Shown: piece by piece, positions 53,838-63,830 of the stretch
Numbering within the stretch: position 1 is the stretch's first letter
Layout of the letters: each line of letters opens with the position of its first letter
Assembly: GCF_001575205.1 (NCBI RefSeq)
Contig: NZ_LSRE01000050.1
Span: 434,001 to 498,000, forward strand
Reading direction: 5' to 3'
Source of the DNA: Tsukamurella pseudospumae
GTDB taxonomy: Bacteria > Actinomycetota > Actinomycetes > Mycobacteriales > Mycobacteriaceae
DNA: 64,000 nucleotides
The notes under the pieces: generated by a model
Told to the model about the DNA's origin: nothing
What the model saw: the letters and a program-made list of their open reading frames with translations, nothing else
Database searches by the model: none
Made by a program: the position numbers and the translations under genes

Positions 53838-53857
53838 ATGTCAAGGCTAGGCGAAGA

Positions 53858-53883
53858 CTAGGTTTCGGGCAACCGAAACTTAG
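53858..53883 (-). promoter_or_regulatory. Candidate MntR box
   Basis: CTAGGTTTCGG and CCGAAACTTAG with spacer GCAA match in 10 of 11 positions. It lies directly upstream of mntH, where MntR/DtxR-type repressors commonly bind. Confidence 0.6.
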
Positions 53884-53924
53884 TCCCAGTCGGACGCGGA
53901 CGGCGTCCGTGTCCGCGCGCCCCG

Positions 53925-55574
53925 CTACGTCGCGGGGGCCGCCGTCGTGGTCGTGACCGGCGCCTGGACCGTGGTCCGCGGCGCGGTCCGCGTCGGGATC
54001 TCGCGGGTCGGCACGGGGACCGGCACGGTCGTCGTCGGAACCGGCGCGACGGTGCGCGTGGGCACGGGAACGGGAACGGTCGTCGTCGGAACCGGCGCGA
54101 CGGTCCGCGTCGGCACCGGCACCGTCGTGGTCGGTGCAGGGGCCACCGTGGTCGGAGCGGGGGCGACGGTGGTGGGCACGGGCGCCACCGTGGTCGGGGC
54201 CGGGGCAGCAGTCGTGACCGGCGGCGCAACCGTCGTCGGGGCCGGGGCCGGCACCGTCGTGCTCGGTGCGTCCGGTGCCGCGCTGGTCGGCGGCGGCGGC
54301 GCGCCCGCCGGGGTGCTCGGGTCACCGGCCCGCGCCCCCGACGGTGCCGCTGCCGATGTCTCGACCGGGGCGGTCGCGGTTCCGGAGCCGGGGGCCGTGG
54401 CGGTTCCCGTGGCGGTCGCGGTGGTCGTGCCCGTGCTCCCGCGGCCGGCCGTGCCCGCCGCGGCGGTGGTCGTGGTCGCCGTCGTCGTCGGCGCCGAGGC
54501 CGTGCTCGCCACCGACACCTTCACACTGGTGCCGACGGCCTCCTCGACCGCGGCGCGGCTGCCGGCCTGGATCACGGCACCGTCGAGCGCGGCGGGGACC
54601 GGGGCCACGACCGTGGGATTGATGTTGGCGTTGCCGGGGATCGGCGCGCCGGGCAGCGCGAGGACCGGTTCGACCTTCGCGGACGTCGGCAGCGGCATGA
54701 GCACCACCCCGGGGGCGACGGGCGCGCTGACCACGGTGGTCGTGGTGGTCGTGGTCGTGGTCGTCGTGTACACCGGAGCGACGATCACACCCTGCCCTCG
54801 CACGTCGACGACGCGGCCGGGAGTAACGGCCCAGACCGGGTAGAACGGATCGGTGTACCGCGGGTTGACCCTGCGATAGGGGTTGGTGCCGAGGTTGATC
54901 GTGATGGACACGGAGATGATCGGCTGCGGCTTCGGCTGCGCCCAGCCGCGCGGGTAGATCCACATCACGGGCACGTCCGCGCGGAAGCCCGGGTCGAACC
55001 ACGGCTTCGGGTAGCTCGGCCGGTCCCAGGGCCGCGGCTGGCCCGGCGCCCACGGGCGCACTCCGAGCTGGCGGCCGTAGACGCTCCAGCAGACCTGCGT
55101 CTGATGCTCGGGGCCCGCGACCCACGAGCCCCACCGGCCCGTGTCGCAGATGGCGCGGTAGGCGTCGATCTGATGCGGGGTGTACTGCCACGGCCGCGTG
55201 TTCGCGGGCCGGGCGAGCGGCTCCGGCACCGCGGCCTGTGCCACGGGACGGATGTCGGCGGGGAGCGCGTCCGAGGGGACGGGCGGGTAGTAGACCGTGG
55301 TGTTGTCACTGGTCGAGGTGATCGTGCCCTGCGGCAGGCCCGAGTTCACGACGGCCTGCGCGGCCACCGGGTCGCCCACCATCATCACGCTCTTGGGCGG
55401 CACGGCCACGCCGTCCGTCTGGAAGGCGCCCGGGTTCGCCGTGTACCGATCGCCCGTGACCGGGCTGAACGCGACCGGCGAGTCCTGCGTCGCCGAATCC
55501 TTGCCGCACGCCGCGAGCAAGCCCGCCACCGACAGCACCGCGGCAGCCGCCGCCCCCACCTTGACCGTCTTCAT
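53925..55574 (-). CDS. Pro/Thr-rich lipoprotein with poly-Thr and PTTTVPVP repeats
   Basis: A 549-residue protein. The signal ends in a lipobox LLAACG. About 120-260 is a folded region with WGSWVAGPEHQTQVCWSVYG. A run of 11 Thr (about 275) follows, and the last 150 residues are Pro/Thr/Ala repeats such as APAPTTVAP and PTTTVPVP. The repeat DNA is nearly exact at 54010-54120 (three units). Such proteins are cell-surface or wall-associated; the function is unknown. Confidence 0.75.
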   Translation of the reverse strand: MKTVKVGAAAAAVLSVAGLLAACGKDSATQDSPVAFSPVTGDRYTANPGAFQTDGVAVPPKSVMMVGDPVAAQAVVNSGLPQGTITSTSDNTTVYYPPVPSDALPADIRPVAQAAVPEPLARPANTRPWQYTPHQIDAYRAICDTGRWGSWVAGPEHQTQVCWSVYGRQLGVRPWAPGQPRPWDRPSYPKPWFDPGFRADVPVMWIYPRGWAQPKPQPIISVSITINLGTNPYRRVNPRYTDPFYPVWAVTPGRVVDVRGQGVIVAPVYTTTTTTTTTTTVVSAPVAPGVVLMPLPTSAKVEPVLALPGAPIPGNANINPTVVAPVPAALDGAVIQAGSRAAVEEAVGTSVKVSVASTASAPTTTATTTTAAAGTAGRGSTGTTTATATGTATAPGSGTATAPVETSAAAPSGARAGDPSTPAGAPPPPTSAAPDAPSTTVPAPAPTTVAPPVTTAAPAPTTVAPVPTTVAPAPTTVAPAPTTTVPVPTRTVAPVPTTTVPVPVPTRTVAPVPTTTVPVPVPTREIPTRTAPRTTVQAPVTTTTAAPAT

Positions 55575-55816
55575 CAGTCCTCCACCGCTCCGGCCGCGCG
55601 AGTACCGCGACGACTCCGGTCCCATCCTTCTACGCCCGCAGCCACCGCACCATCCCCCGAACGGTGGAATTCGGACCCACCGAGTAGCGGCGCAGCCAAT
55701 GACTGCGCCGCCGGGCCGGCCACCGGAACGTCAGGGACTTCGAGGGTCTCGGCCTGCGCCTCGTCGATCCCCGGTCCGGCAGGATCCAGACGGAGCTCTC
55801 ACCTACGCTCGGAACC

Positions 55817-56620
55817 ATGACCGCACGAGACCACGGCGACCCCGGCGACGCTCCCACGATCGCCCCGCCGCTGACCGACATCGCCCGCCCCGCGCGCCCC
55901 TCCGCGGCGGAGGAGGCGCGCACCGTCGCGGCGGGCACGTTCACCGCGACGCTCGCGTCCCTCTCCTCCGACGGTGCGCCCTGGGCCTCGCTGGTGACCT
56001 ACGGCCTGCTCGGCGGCGACCCGGTGCTGTGCGTGTCCCACATGGCCGAACACGGCCGCAACCTGCGGCGCGATCCCCGCGCGAGCGTCTCCATCGTGGC
56101 CCCCGCATCCCCCGACGACCCGCTCGCGAACACCCGGATCACCCTGGCCGGGCGGGTCCGCGAGCCCGCGGGCGACGAGGCCGCGGCGGCGCGGCAGGCG
56201 CACCTCGACGCGGTCCCGGCGGCCCGGCACTACATCGACTACAGCGACTTCACGCTGTGGGTGCTCGGGGTCGAGCGAGTGCGGTGGGTCGGCGGCTACG
56301 GCCGCATGGACTCGGCGAGCGGCGCCGACTACGCCACGGCCGCGCCCGACCCGGTGCGCCCGGTGTCCGACGGGGCGGTTCGGCACCTCAACGACGACCA
56401 TGCGGATTCGCTGCTGGCGATGGCGCGGCGCTTCGGCGGCCACCCGGACGCCACGTCCGCCCGCTGCGAGCGCGCCGATCGCTACGGCCTCGACCTGCGA
56501 GTCGACACGCCCCGCGGGTGGGCCGTCACGCGCGTCGGCTACCTCGAGCCGCTCGACGATGCCGCCGGCCTCCGCGGCGCGACGGTGCGGCTCGCCCGCC
56601 TCGCGGCGGAGGTGGACTGA
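55817..56620 (+). CDS. HugZ-type FMN/heme-binding PPOX protein with DUF2470 end
   Basis: A 267-residue split-barrel protein. The N-terminal PPOX half holds FTATLASLSSDGAPWASLVTY, and the C-terminal DUF2470 half has VRHLNDDHADSLLAMAR. HugZ-like proteins degrade heme or hold FMN. The heme-binding residues were not mapped. It is convergent with the FKBP gene. Confidence 0.82.
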   Translation: MTARDHGDPGDAPTIAPPLTDIARPARPSAAEEARTVAAGTFTATLASLSSDGAPWASLVTYGLLGGDPVLCVSHMAEHGRNLRRDPRASVSIVAPASPDDPLANTRITLAGRVREPAGDEAAAARQAHLDAVPAARHYIDYSDFTLWVLGVERVRWVGGYGRMDSASGADYATAAPDPVRPVSDGAVRHLNDDHADSLLAMARRFGGHPDATSARCERADRYGLDLRVDTPRGWAVTRVGYLEPLDDAAGLRGATVRLARLAAEVD

Positions 56621-56621
56621 C

Positions 56622-56665
56622 GCGCAGGGCCCCGCACCGTCGAACGACGGTACGGGGCCCTGCGC
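56622..56665. terminator. Bidirectional hairpin between the HugZ-like and FKBP genes
   Basis: A 20-pair stem with one mismatch and a GAAC loop. The outer arms are GCGCAGGGCCCCG and its complement; the inner arms are ACCGTCG and CGACGGT. The inner part is an inverted pair of the GCACCGTCG word (second copy one base off). Confidence 0.85.
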
Positions 56666-56676
56666 ACTCACTGCTG

Positions 56677-57036
56677 TTACTTGACGCCCAGCAGATCGAT
56701 GACGAACACGAGCGTCTTGCCCGACAGGCGGTGCCCGCCGCCGGCGGGACCGTAGGCGAGGGCGGGCGGGCAGATCAGCTGGCGGCGGCCGCCGACCTTC
56801 ATCCCCGGGATGCCCTCCTGCCAGCCTGCGATGAGGCTGCGCAGCGGGAAGTTGATCGACTCGCCGCGGCTCCACGAGGAGTCGAACTCCTCGCCGCTCT
56901 CGAACTCGACGCCGAGGTAGTGCACGTCGACGACGCTGCCGGGCTGGGCCTCGGCGCCGTCGCCCACGACGATGTCCTTGATGACGAGCTCGGTGGGCGC
57001 GGGGCCCTCGATGAACTCGATCTCCGGCTTGGTCAT
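56677..57036 (-). CDS. FKBP-type peptidyl-prolyl cis-trans isomerase
   Basis: A 119-residue protein with the FKBP pattern VDVHYLGVEFESGEEFDSS, GMKVGGRRQLICPPALAYG and TLVFVIDLLGV. It catalyses proline isomerisation in proteins. It follows gltA2 by 51 bases on the same strand, with a probable shared message. No signal peptide; cytoplasmic. Confidence 0.95.
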   Translation of the reverse strand: MTKPEIEFIEGPAPTELVIKDIVVGDGAEAQPGSVVDVHYLGVEFESGEEFDSSWSRGESINFPLRSLIAGWQEGIPGMKVGGRRQLICPPALAYGPAGGGHRLSGKTLVFVIDLLGVK

Positions 57037-57087
57037 TGACGCTCCTTTGATCAGGCGGTGCAGGTTGTCGCGACGGATCGGCGGCAT

Positions 57088-58380
<1,293 letters not shown>

Positions 58381-58467
58381 TGTTCGTATCCCCTCGCTGT
58401 AGTCGGCGGATAAAAGCTACCTGGCTAGAACCTAGCGGTATCGCGGTTCTCTGCGAAAACGAGGGTG

Positions 58468-59382
58468 TCACCTGATCCCCCATTCGGACGTCCACGATCG
58501 CCCGGGGGCGATGCGGATCACGTCGGTCCCGGTGTGCAGCGCGTTGCCCGGGGCGGACATCGGCTCGACCGCCACGGCCCGGCCCGGTCCACCGTCGGCG
58601 CCCCGTCCGGGGAAGCCCTTGCCGTCGTCCGGGTCCGCGATGAACACCTGGGCCCACGGCAACGACGGTGCCGTCCACAGCTCGGTCTCCCCGTCCGGTC
58701 CGCGCAGGACGTACCGGCCGGCCGCGCCGGTGAACGGGGTGTCGATGTGGACGCCGGCCAGGGACCGCGGCGCGCGGTAGTCGTACGCGGAGCCCTCGAC
58801 GGTGCGCGGCGGACCGTCGGGCAACAGGCGCGGCCCGAGGGGCTGCCACTGCTCCGCCCCGAGCTCGAGCGTGCAGTCGTCGACGGGGCTCGCGCCCACC
58901 CGGAGGTAGGTGTGGAATCCGACGGCGAAGGGCAGGTCGACGGTGCCGGTGTTGCGCGCCTCGAAGGCGCAGGTCAGGCCGTCGGCGGCGACGCTGTAGC
59001 GGATCCGCAGGTGCAGGTCGAAGGGCCAGCCGGTGTGCCGACCCACGTCGAGGACGAGGGTGACGGCGTCGACGGCGGTCTCGATGTCGTCCCAGTCGAC
59101 ACGTCGGACGAGCCCGTGGTCGGCGGTGCCGGTGACGTCGCTGGTGACCTCGAGCCGGTACAACTCGTCGTCCCAGGAGTAGATGCCGTCCTCGGTGCGG
59201 CCGGGCCACGGCGCGAGCACCAGACCCGCGGACAGCGGCGGCTTCTCACCCAGCGGCCACTCCTCGGTGAGAGGGACCCCGTCGCGGCGCAGGCCGCGCA
59301 GGCCCGCTCCCGTGCGCGCGATCTCGGCGACGTAACCGCCGGCCGCGATGATGAACCCCGGTTGCACCGTCATGGCCGTCAT
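58468..59382 (-). CDS. Aldose 1-epimerase (mutarotase) family
   Basis: A 304-residue beta-sandwich protein (301 from the second ATG). The catalytic His is in GFHTYLR and the Glu in VEPMSAPGNAL. It interconverts alpha and beta anomers of hexoses or of hexose-6-phosphates. Either ATG 59382 or 59373 could be the start. No operon partner. Confidence 0.88.
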   Translation of the reverse strand: MTAMTVQPGFIIAAGGYVAEIARTGAGLRGLRRDGVPLTEEWPLGEKPPLSAGLVLAPWPGRTEDGIYSWDDELYRLEVTSDVTGTADHGLVRRVDWDDIETAVDAVTLVLDVGRHTGWPFDLHLRIRYSVAADGLTCAFEARNTGTVDLPFAVGFHTYLRVGASPVDDCTLELGAEQWQPLGPRLLPDGPPRTVEGSAYDYRAPRSLAGVHIDTPFTGAAGRYVLRGPDGETELWTAPSLPWAQVFIADPDDGKGFPGRGADGGPGRAVAVEPMSAPGNALHTGTDVIRIAPGRSWTSEWGIR

Positions 59383-59444
59383 CCTACGGGCGCCATCGCC
59401 GGGGCGAGCGGCGTCGGCCCCACCGGCGGCGGTGCAACCCCCTG

Positions 59445-60113
59445 CTACCCGCGGGCCAGGGTCCCGGCGATCACCGTCGCGACGGCGGCGTGCAGTGCGG
59501 GGACCAGCTCCACCCGGAAGACGGCCAGTTCCGGGTCCACGAGATACGCGCTCTGGCAGACGTGCGACTGTTCGGCCTGCGTGTAGACGGTGCCCGAGAG
59601 GGTGACGAGGAAGACGCACACGGCGGGCGCCGCGTCGCCCAGCTCCGGAACCGCCCGCCGCAGAACCCGCCCCAGCAGTTCCATCCCGGCCAGCGCGGTG
59701 CGCTTGAACCGCACGATCGCGTCGGTGGAGACATTGCGTTCGAGGACGGAGGCCTGCGCGGCCAGGAGGTCGAGCAGTTCCGGCCGCGCGGCGGCGACGC
59801 GGGCGTAGACGGCCGCGAACCGCTCGATGCGCTCGGCGGCCGGCGCAGTGGCGTCCGGCTCCTCCGCCGTCCAGGCCTCATCGAGTTCTGCGATCCATCC
59901 CGTCGCCGAGCGGGTGAGCACCTCGAGCAGGACCTCCTCGCGGGATTCGAAGTAGCGCAGCACGTTCGACTTCGCGAGGCCGACGCGGCGGCTGAGCTCG
60001 TTGAGCGTGAGCGCCACCACGGGCATCTCGCCGAGCATCGCGGCGGCCGCGGCCAGGATCGCCTCCCGCCGCTCCTGCCGCTGCTGCTCGGTGCGCGCCC
60101 GCTGGAATCCCAC
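59445..60113 (-). CDS. TetR-family repressor
   Basis: A 222-residue regulator with HTH NELSRRVGLAKSNVLRYFES (about 40-59). GTG 60113 is the start. It is divergent from an SDR gene, and two identical palindromes lie between them. It probably represses that gene. Confidence 0.9.
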   Translation of the reverse strand: MGFQRARTEQQRQERREAILAAAAAMLGEMPVVALTLNELSRRVGLAKSNVLRYFESREEVLLEVLTRSATGWIAELDEAWTAEEPDATAPAAERIERFAAVYARVAAARPELLDLLAAQASVLERNVSTDAIVRFKRTALAGMELLGRVLRRAVPELGDAAPAVCVFLVTLSGTVYTQAEQSHVCQSAYLVDPELAVFRVELVPALHAAVATVIAGTLARG

Positions 60114-60126
60114 GGATCGATTTTAC

Positions 60127-60139
60127 AGACCGTCGGTCT
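60127..60139. promoter_or_regulatory. TetR operator 1
   Basis: AGACCGTCGGTCT, a perfect palindrome around a central T, 14 bases from the TetR start. Confidence 0.85.
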
Positions 60140-60180
60140 ATTGACAGCGGAACGGTGGCCTTCTACCGTGGTGGCACAAC

Positions 60181-60193
60181 AGACCGACGGTCT
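60181..60193. promoter_or_regulatory. TetR operator 2
   Basis: AGACCGACGGTCT is the complementary-strand form of operator 1; flanks ACAGACCG and CGGTCTAT match too. Centres are 54 bp apart. It lies 32 bases upstream of the SDR start. Confidence 0.85.
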
Positions 60194-60224
60194 ATTAACC
60201 GTCGCCGACGCAGCAGGAGTACAC

Positions 60225-61142
60225 ATGAGCTGGACCGAGAACGACGTTCCCACCCAGGCCGGACGGGTCGCCGTCGTCACCGGCGCCAACACCGGCCTGG
60301 GCTTCGAGACGGCTCGCGTGCTCGCGCAGAAGGGCGCCGAGGTGGTGCTCGCGGTCCGCAACCCGGACAAGGGCGCGGAGGCCGTCCGGCGCATCGCCGC
60401 GGCCGCCCCGGGTGCGACGGTGCGCCTGCAGCGCCTGGACCTCGGCTCGCTGGAATCGGTGCGCGAGGCCGCCGCGGAACTGCGGGAGAGCACGCCCCGG
60501 ATCGACCTGCTGGTCAACAACGCGGGCGTCATGTACCCGCCGAAGCAGACCACCGCCGACGGCTTCGAGCTGCAGTTCGGCACCAACCATCTGGGCCACT
60601 TCGCCTGGACCGCACAGGTTCTCGATCTACTGCTCGACGTTCCCGGCTCGCGCGTGGTGACGGTGGCCTCCCTCGCCCACCGCATCCGCGCAGCGATCCA
60701 CTTCGACGATCTGCAGTGGGAGCGCTCCTACGAGCGGGTCGCGGCCTACGGGCAGAGCAAGCTCGCGAACCTGCTCTTCCACTACGAGCTGCAGCGCCGC
60801 CTCGAGGCGCGCGCATCGGGCGAGCGGGGCACAGTCGCCGTCGCGGCCCACCCGGGCATCGCCGACACCGAGCTGGTCCGCAACCTACCGAAGGCCCTGC
60901 AGTTCGCCCAGGTCGCCGCTCCCCTGTTCTCGCACGACGCGGCGCACGGCGCGCTCGCGCAACTGCGGGCGGCGACGGACCCGTCCGTCCTCGGCGGGCA
61001 GTACTACGGGCCCGACGCCACCGGCGAGCGTCGCGGCGCCCCGCGGCTGGTCACCTCCAGCGCCCAGTCGCTCGACCTGGACCTGCAGCGTCGACTGTGG
61101 GCCGTGTCCGAGGAGCTCACCGGGGTGTCCTTCCCGGTGTAG
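60225..61142 (+). CDS. Retinol-dehydrogenase-like SDR
   Basis: A 305-residue SDR with TGANTGLG (about 19-26), NNAG, and YGQSK at the active site. It resembles the protochlorophyllide/retinol-dehydrogenase branch common in actinobacteria. CAGGAG precedes ATG 60225. Regulated by the divergent TetR gene (operators between). Confidence 0.9.
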   Translation: MSWTENDVPTQAGRVAVVTGANTGLGFETARVLAQKGAEVVLAVRNPDKGAEAVRRIAAAAPGATVRLQRLDLGSLESVREAAAELRESTPRIDLLVNNAGVMYPPKQTTADGFELQFGTNHLGHFAWTAQVLDLLLDVPGSRVVTVASLAHRIRAAIHFDDLQWERSYERVAAYGQSKLANLLFHYELQRRLEARASGERGTVAVAAHPGIADTELVRNLPKALQFAQVAAPLFSHDAAHGALAQLRAATDPSVLGGQYYGPDATGERRGAPRLVTSSAQSLDLDLQRRLWAVSEELTGVSFPV

Positions 61143-61151
61143 CGGATTCGC

Positions 61152-61825
61152 TCAGCCGGTGATCTTCGTCAGCCACGCCGGATCGCTGAGCGAGACCTGC
61201 TCACCGTCGTGCAGCACCGTCGGGGTGCCGGTACCGCCGGCGGCGGTGAGCAGCTTCAGGTTCGCGGCGCCCACGGCCTTCCCGTCGACCCCGGTCGCCC
61301 CGTCACGGATCTTCGCCACCGCGGCATCGCCGGTGCCGGACGCGCCCGCGAGGGTCGCGATCTCCGCGTTGGTGAGATCGCTCGCCCCGCTCTCCTGTGG
61401 CTGCGAGAGGAACATCGACCTGACGAAGCCCAGCGTCGCGTCGGTCCCGCTGCCGCGGCCCACCTCGAGGAAGGCCTGCAGCGCCCGCGAGGAGTAGTCA
61501 CCGCTCGCGGAGAGCCGATCGAGGAAGCTCACCGGCCGGTACTCGACGGTCAGCCGCCCCGCCCGGACCGCGGTCGTGATGTCCGCACCATAGGTCGTCT
61601 CGAAGTTCTTGCAGGCGGGGCACAGGAAGTCCAGGTAGACGGTGATCTTCAGCCCACCCGTCCCGACGCGGACGGCACCGTCGTCCGATCCGGTGGTCGC
61701 CGTCGCCCCGCCTCGCCCGACGGTGCCGGGACCGCCGTCCCCGCGATGGAACGGCTGCACCCGGCGACCGCGACCAGCGCGAGCAGCATCGCAGCGACGA
61801 CGGTGAGCATCCGTTGCATCCTCAT
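61152..61825 (-). pseudogene. DsbA-like thioredoxin lipoprotein with a one-base frameshift
   Basis: The first part encodes a lipoprotein signal (MRMQRMLTVVAAMLL..., lipobox AVAGCS) in one frame. The thioredoxin-like domain with CPAC (FLCPACKNFE) and a cis-Pro (GTPTV) is in the -1 frame. The frames meet near a run of four C on + (61706-61709). Adding one base there gives a 224-residue DsbA-like protein in one frame; the total length 674 is one short of a multiple of three. A sequencing error is as likely as a real mutation or programmed slip. It follows the MFS gene on the same strand. Confidence 0.75.
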
Positions 61826-61846
61826 ACCGCGCAGGATACTGGGGGC

Positions 61847-63073
61847 TCAGCGCGTGACGCGGTAGCGGACGAAGGCGGGCACGGCCAGCGCCGCGAGCAC
61901 CGTGAACACGATCACGAGCACGCCGCCGCCCGCGGCGGCCATCGCGGCACCGGCGGTGGCGGCCGCTGCGCCGTGCGCGGCGTCGCCGATCCGCGGCCCA
62001 CCGGCCACGACCACTGTGAAGACGCCCTGCAGGCGGCCGCGGACGTCGTCGGTGGCGGCCTCCTGCAGCATCGTGGTGCGGAAGGCGGCGGAGAACATGT
62101 CCGCGGCACCGCCCAGCGCGAGCATCACCAGCGCCGCCCACAGCCAGCTGAAGTGGGCCGCCACGCCGAAGCCGGCCATCGCGGCGCCCCACAGCACGAT
62201 CATCACGATCACGGACAGCCCCTGCCGCGAGACCCGTGAGGTCCAGCCGGAGAGCACGCCGCCGAGCACGGCGCCCACCGACATCGCTGCGAACAGCGCC
62301 CCGAACACGAAGCCGCCCTCCATCGGATCCCCGAAGTTCTCGTGCGCGATCTGCGGGAACAGCGCCCGCGGCATGCCGAAGACCATCGCGATGATGTCGA
62401 CGACGAAGCTCATCAGCAGCACCTTGTGGCCGGCGAGGTAACGGAAGCCGTCGATCACCGAACTGAGCCCCAGCGACTGTCCCCTGTCCTCCGCCTTGAT
62501 CGACGGCAGCCGCCACACCGCCCACAGGGTGAGCATGAGCGACGCGGCGTCCAGCGTGTACAGCCAGTGCACGCCGATGATCGGGATCAGCGGCGCGCCC
62601 AGCATCGGCCCGGCGATGGCGCCGAACTGCATGACGGTCATGTTCAGCGAGTTCGCCGCCGGCAGCTGCTCGGGCGGGACGAGTCGGGCGTAGATCGCGG
62701 AGCGGGTGGGCTGGTTGACACCGAAGAAGGCCTGCTGCAGGGCGAAGGCGCCGAGGATCAGCCACACGTTGTTCGGCAGCACGGCCAGCAGCAGCGCGGT
62801 GCCGGCCAGCCCGAGCGTGGTGCCGATGATGACCAGCCGGCGGTCGAGGGCGTCGGCGATCGCGCCGCCCCAGAGCCCGAAGATCACCAGCGGGACCAGG
62901 CCGAAGACGCCGGTCAGGCCGACGTACGCCGAGGATCCGGTGATCGCGTAGATCTGGGCGGGGACGGCGACGGCCGTCAGCTGCGCCCCGATGACGGTGA
63001 CGATCCCCGTCCACCACAGCCGCCGGTAGTCGGGATTGCGGAGCGGACGCGTATCCGCCAGGAGTCTCGGCAC
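61847..63073 (-). CDS. MFS exporter (EntS-like group)
   Basis: A 408-residue 12-helix transporter (ADALDRRLVIIGTTLGLAG near helix 2-3 with DR-R motif). The family includes siderophore and drug exporters; substrate not known. GTG 63073 start. It is followed by the DsbA-like gene. Confidence 0.87.
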   Translation of the reverse strand: MPRLLADTRPLRNPDYRRLWWTGIVTVIGAQLTAVAVPAQIYAITGSSAYVGLTGVFGLVPLVIFGLWGGAIADALDRRLVIIGTTLGLAGTALLLAVLPNNVWLILGAFALQQAFFGVNQPTRSAIYARLVPPEQLPAANSLNMTVMQFGAIAGPMLGAPLIPIIGVHWLYTLDAASLMLTLWAVWRLPSIKAEDRGQSLGLSSVIDGFRYLAGHKVLLMSFVVDIIAMVFGMPRALFPQIAHENFGDPMEGGFVFGALFAAMSVGAVLGGVLSGWTSRVSRQGLSVIVMIVLWGAAMAGFGVAAHFSWLWAALVMLALGGAADMFSAAFRTTMLQEAATDDVRGRLQGVFTVVVAGGPRIGDAAHGAAAATAGAAMAAAGGGVLVIVFTVLAALAVPAFVRYRVTR

Positions 63074-63107
63074 CGAAAGATCCTACGACTTCCTCACGAC
63101 CCACCCG

Positions 63108-63170
63108 CAATTGAACACCGTTATGGAGAATCCGACCTGCGGTTTCCCTCTCCATAACGGTGTTCAATTG
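63108..63170. repeat. 63-bp hairpin repeat, copy 2
   Basis: Perfect 22-base arms (63108-63129, 63149-63170) that begin and end with CAATTG and enclose a 19-base loop. In minus orientation the loop reads GGGAAACCGCAGGTCGGAT, 17 of 19 identical with copy 1. It lies six bases after the pdxH stop. Confidence 0.93.
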
Positions 63171-63176
63171 CGGCGG

Positions 63177-63812
63177 TCAGGGCTGGAGGCGCACCGCCGC
63201 GTAGTCGGGGGCGACGAGCCGCACGCGGTTGTGCACGCGGTTCTCCCGGCCCTGCCAGAACTCGACGACCTGCGGCGCGATGCGGTAGCCGCCCCACTCC
63301 GGCGGCACCGGCACGTCCACGCCCTCGAACCGGGCCTCGACCTCGGCGAACCGGTCCGCCATCTCGGCCCGCGAGGCCACCGGCCGCGACTGGTCCGACG
63401 CCCACGCCCCGAGTTGCGAGCCCCGGGGCCGCTCCGCCCAGTAGGCGGCCGTCTCCTCCGGGAGCACCTTCGTCACCGCGCCGCGCACGTGCACCTGCCG
63501 GTGGATCGCGATCCACGGGAAGGTCACGGCCGCCACGGGATTCGCCTCCAGCGCGCGGGCCTTGTCCGAGCCGTAGTTGGTGTAGAAGACGACGCCGCGC
63601 TCGTCGAGCCCCTTGCACAGGACGGTTCGGGTGGCCGGGAGCCCCGCATCGTCGACGGTGGCCAGCACCATCGCGTTGGGCTCGGGCGCCTGCGCGGCGA
63701 CGGCCTCGTCGAACCAGGAGCGCCACAGCGGCACCCAGCCGGCCGCGAGGTCCTCGGGCTGCAGATCGAACGGGTCACCGTCGTACTTCTCGCGCATCGC
63801 CGTGAGGTCCAC
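63177..63812 (-). CDS. pdxH: Pyridoxamine 5'-phosphate oxidase
   Basis: A 211-residue FMN enzyme that makes pyridoxal phosphate. Signature segments are [26 protein letters not shown] and the C-terminal [17 protein letters not shown] 63812 is the start. It is divergent from the second citrate synthase with 18 bases between start codons. Confidence 0.95.
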   Translation of the reverse strand: MDLTAMREKYDGDPFDLQPEDLAAGWVPLWRSWFDEAVAAQAPEPNAMVLATVDDAGLPATRTVLCKGLDERGVVFYTNYGSDKARALEANPVAAVTFPWIAIHRQVHVRGAVTKVLPEETAAYWAERPRGSQLGAWASDQSRPVASRAEMADRFAEVEARFEGVDVPVPPEWGGYRIAPQVVEFWQGRENRVHNRVRLVAPDYAAVRLQP

Positions 63813-63830
63813 GCCACTAAGGTTAGGCGC

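Noticed and set aside
53947-54230. Minisatellite or CRISPR-like array
   Set aside because: It is the in-frame Pro/Thr repeat of the lipoprotein gene.
61152-63167. A single 671-codon open frame joining the DsbA-like domain to the MFS region
   Set aside because: Most of it is an out-of-frame shadow of the MFS gene; only the last part is the real thioredoxin domain.
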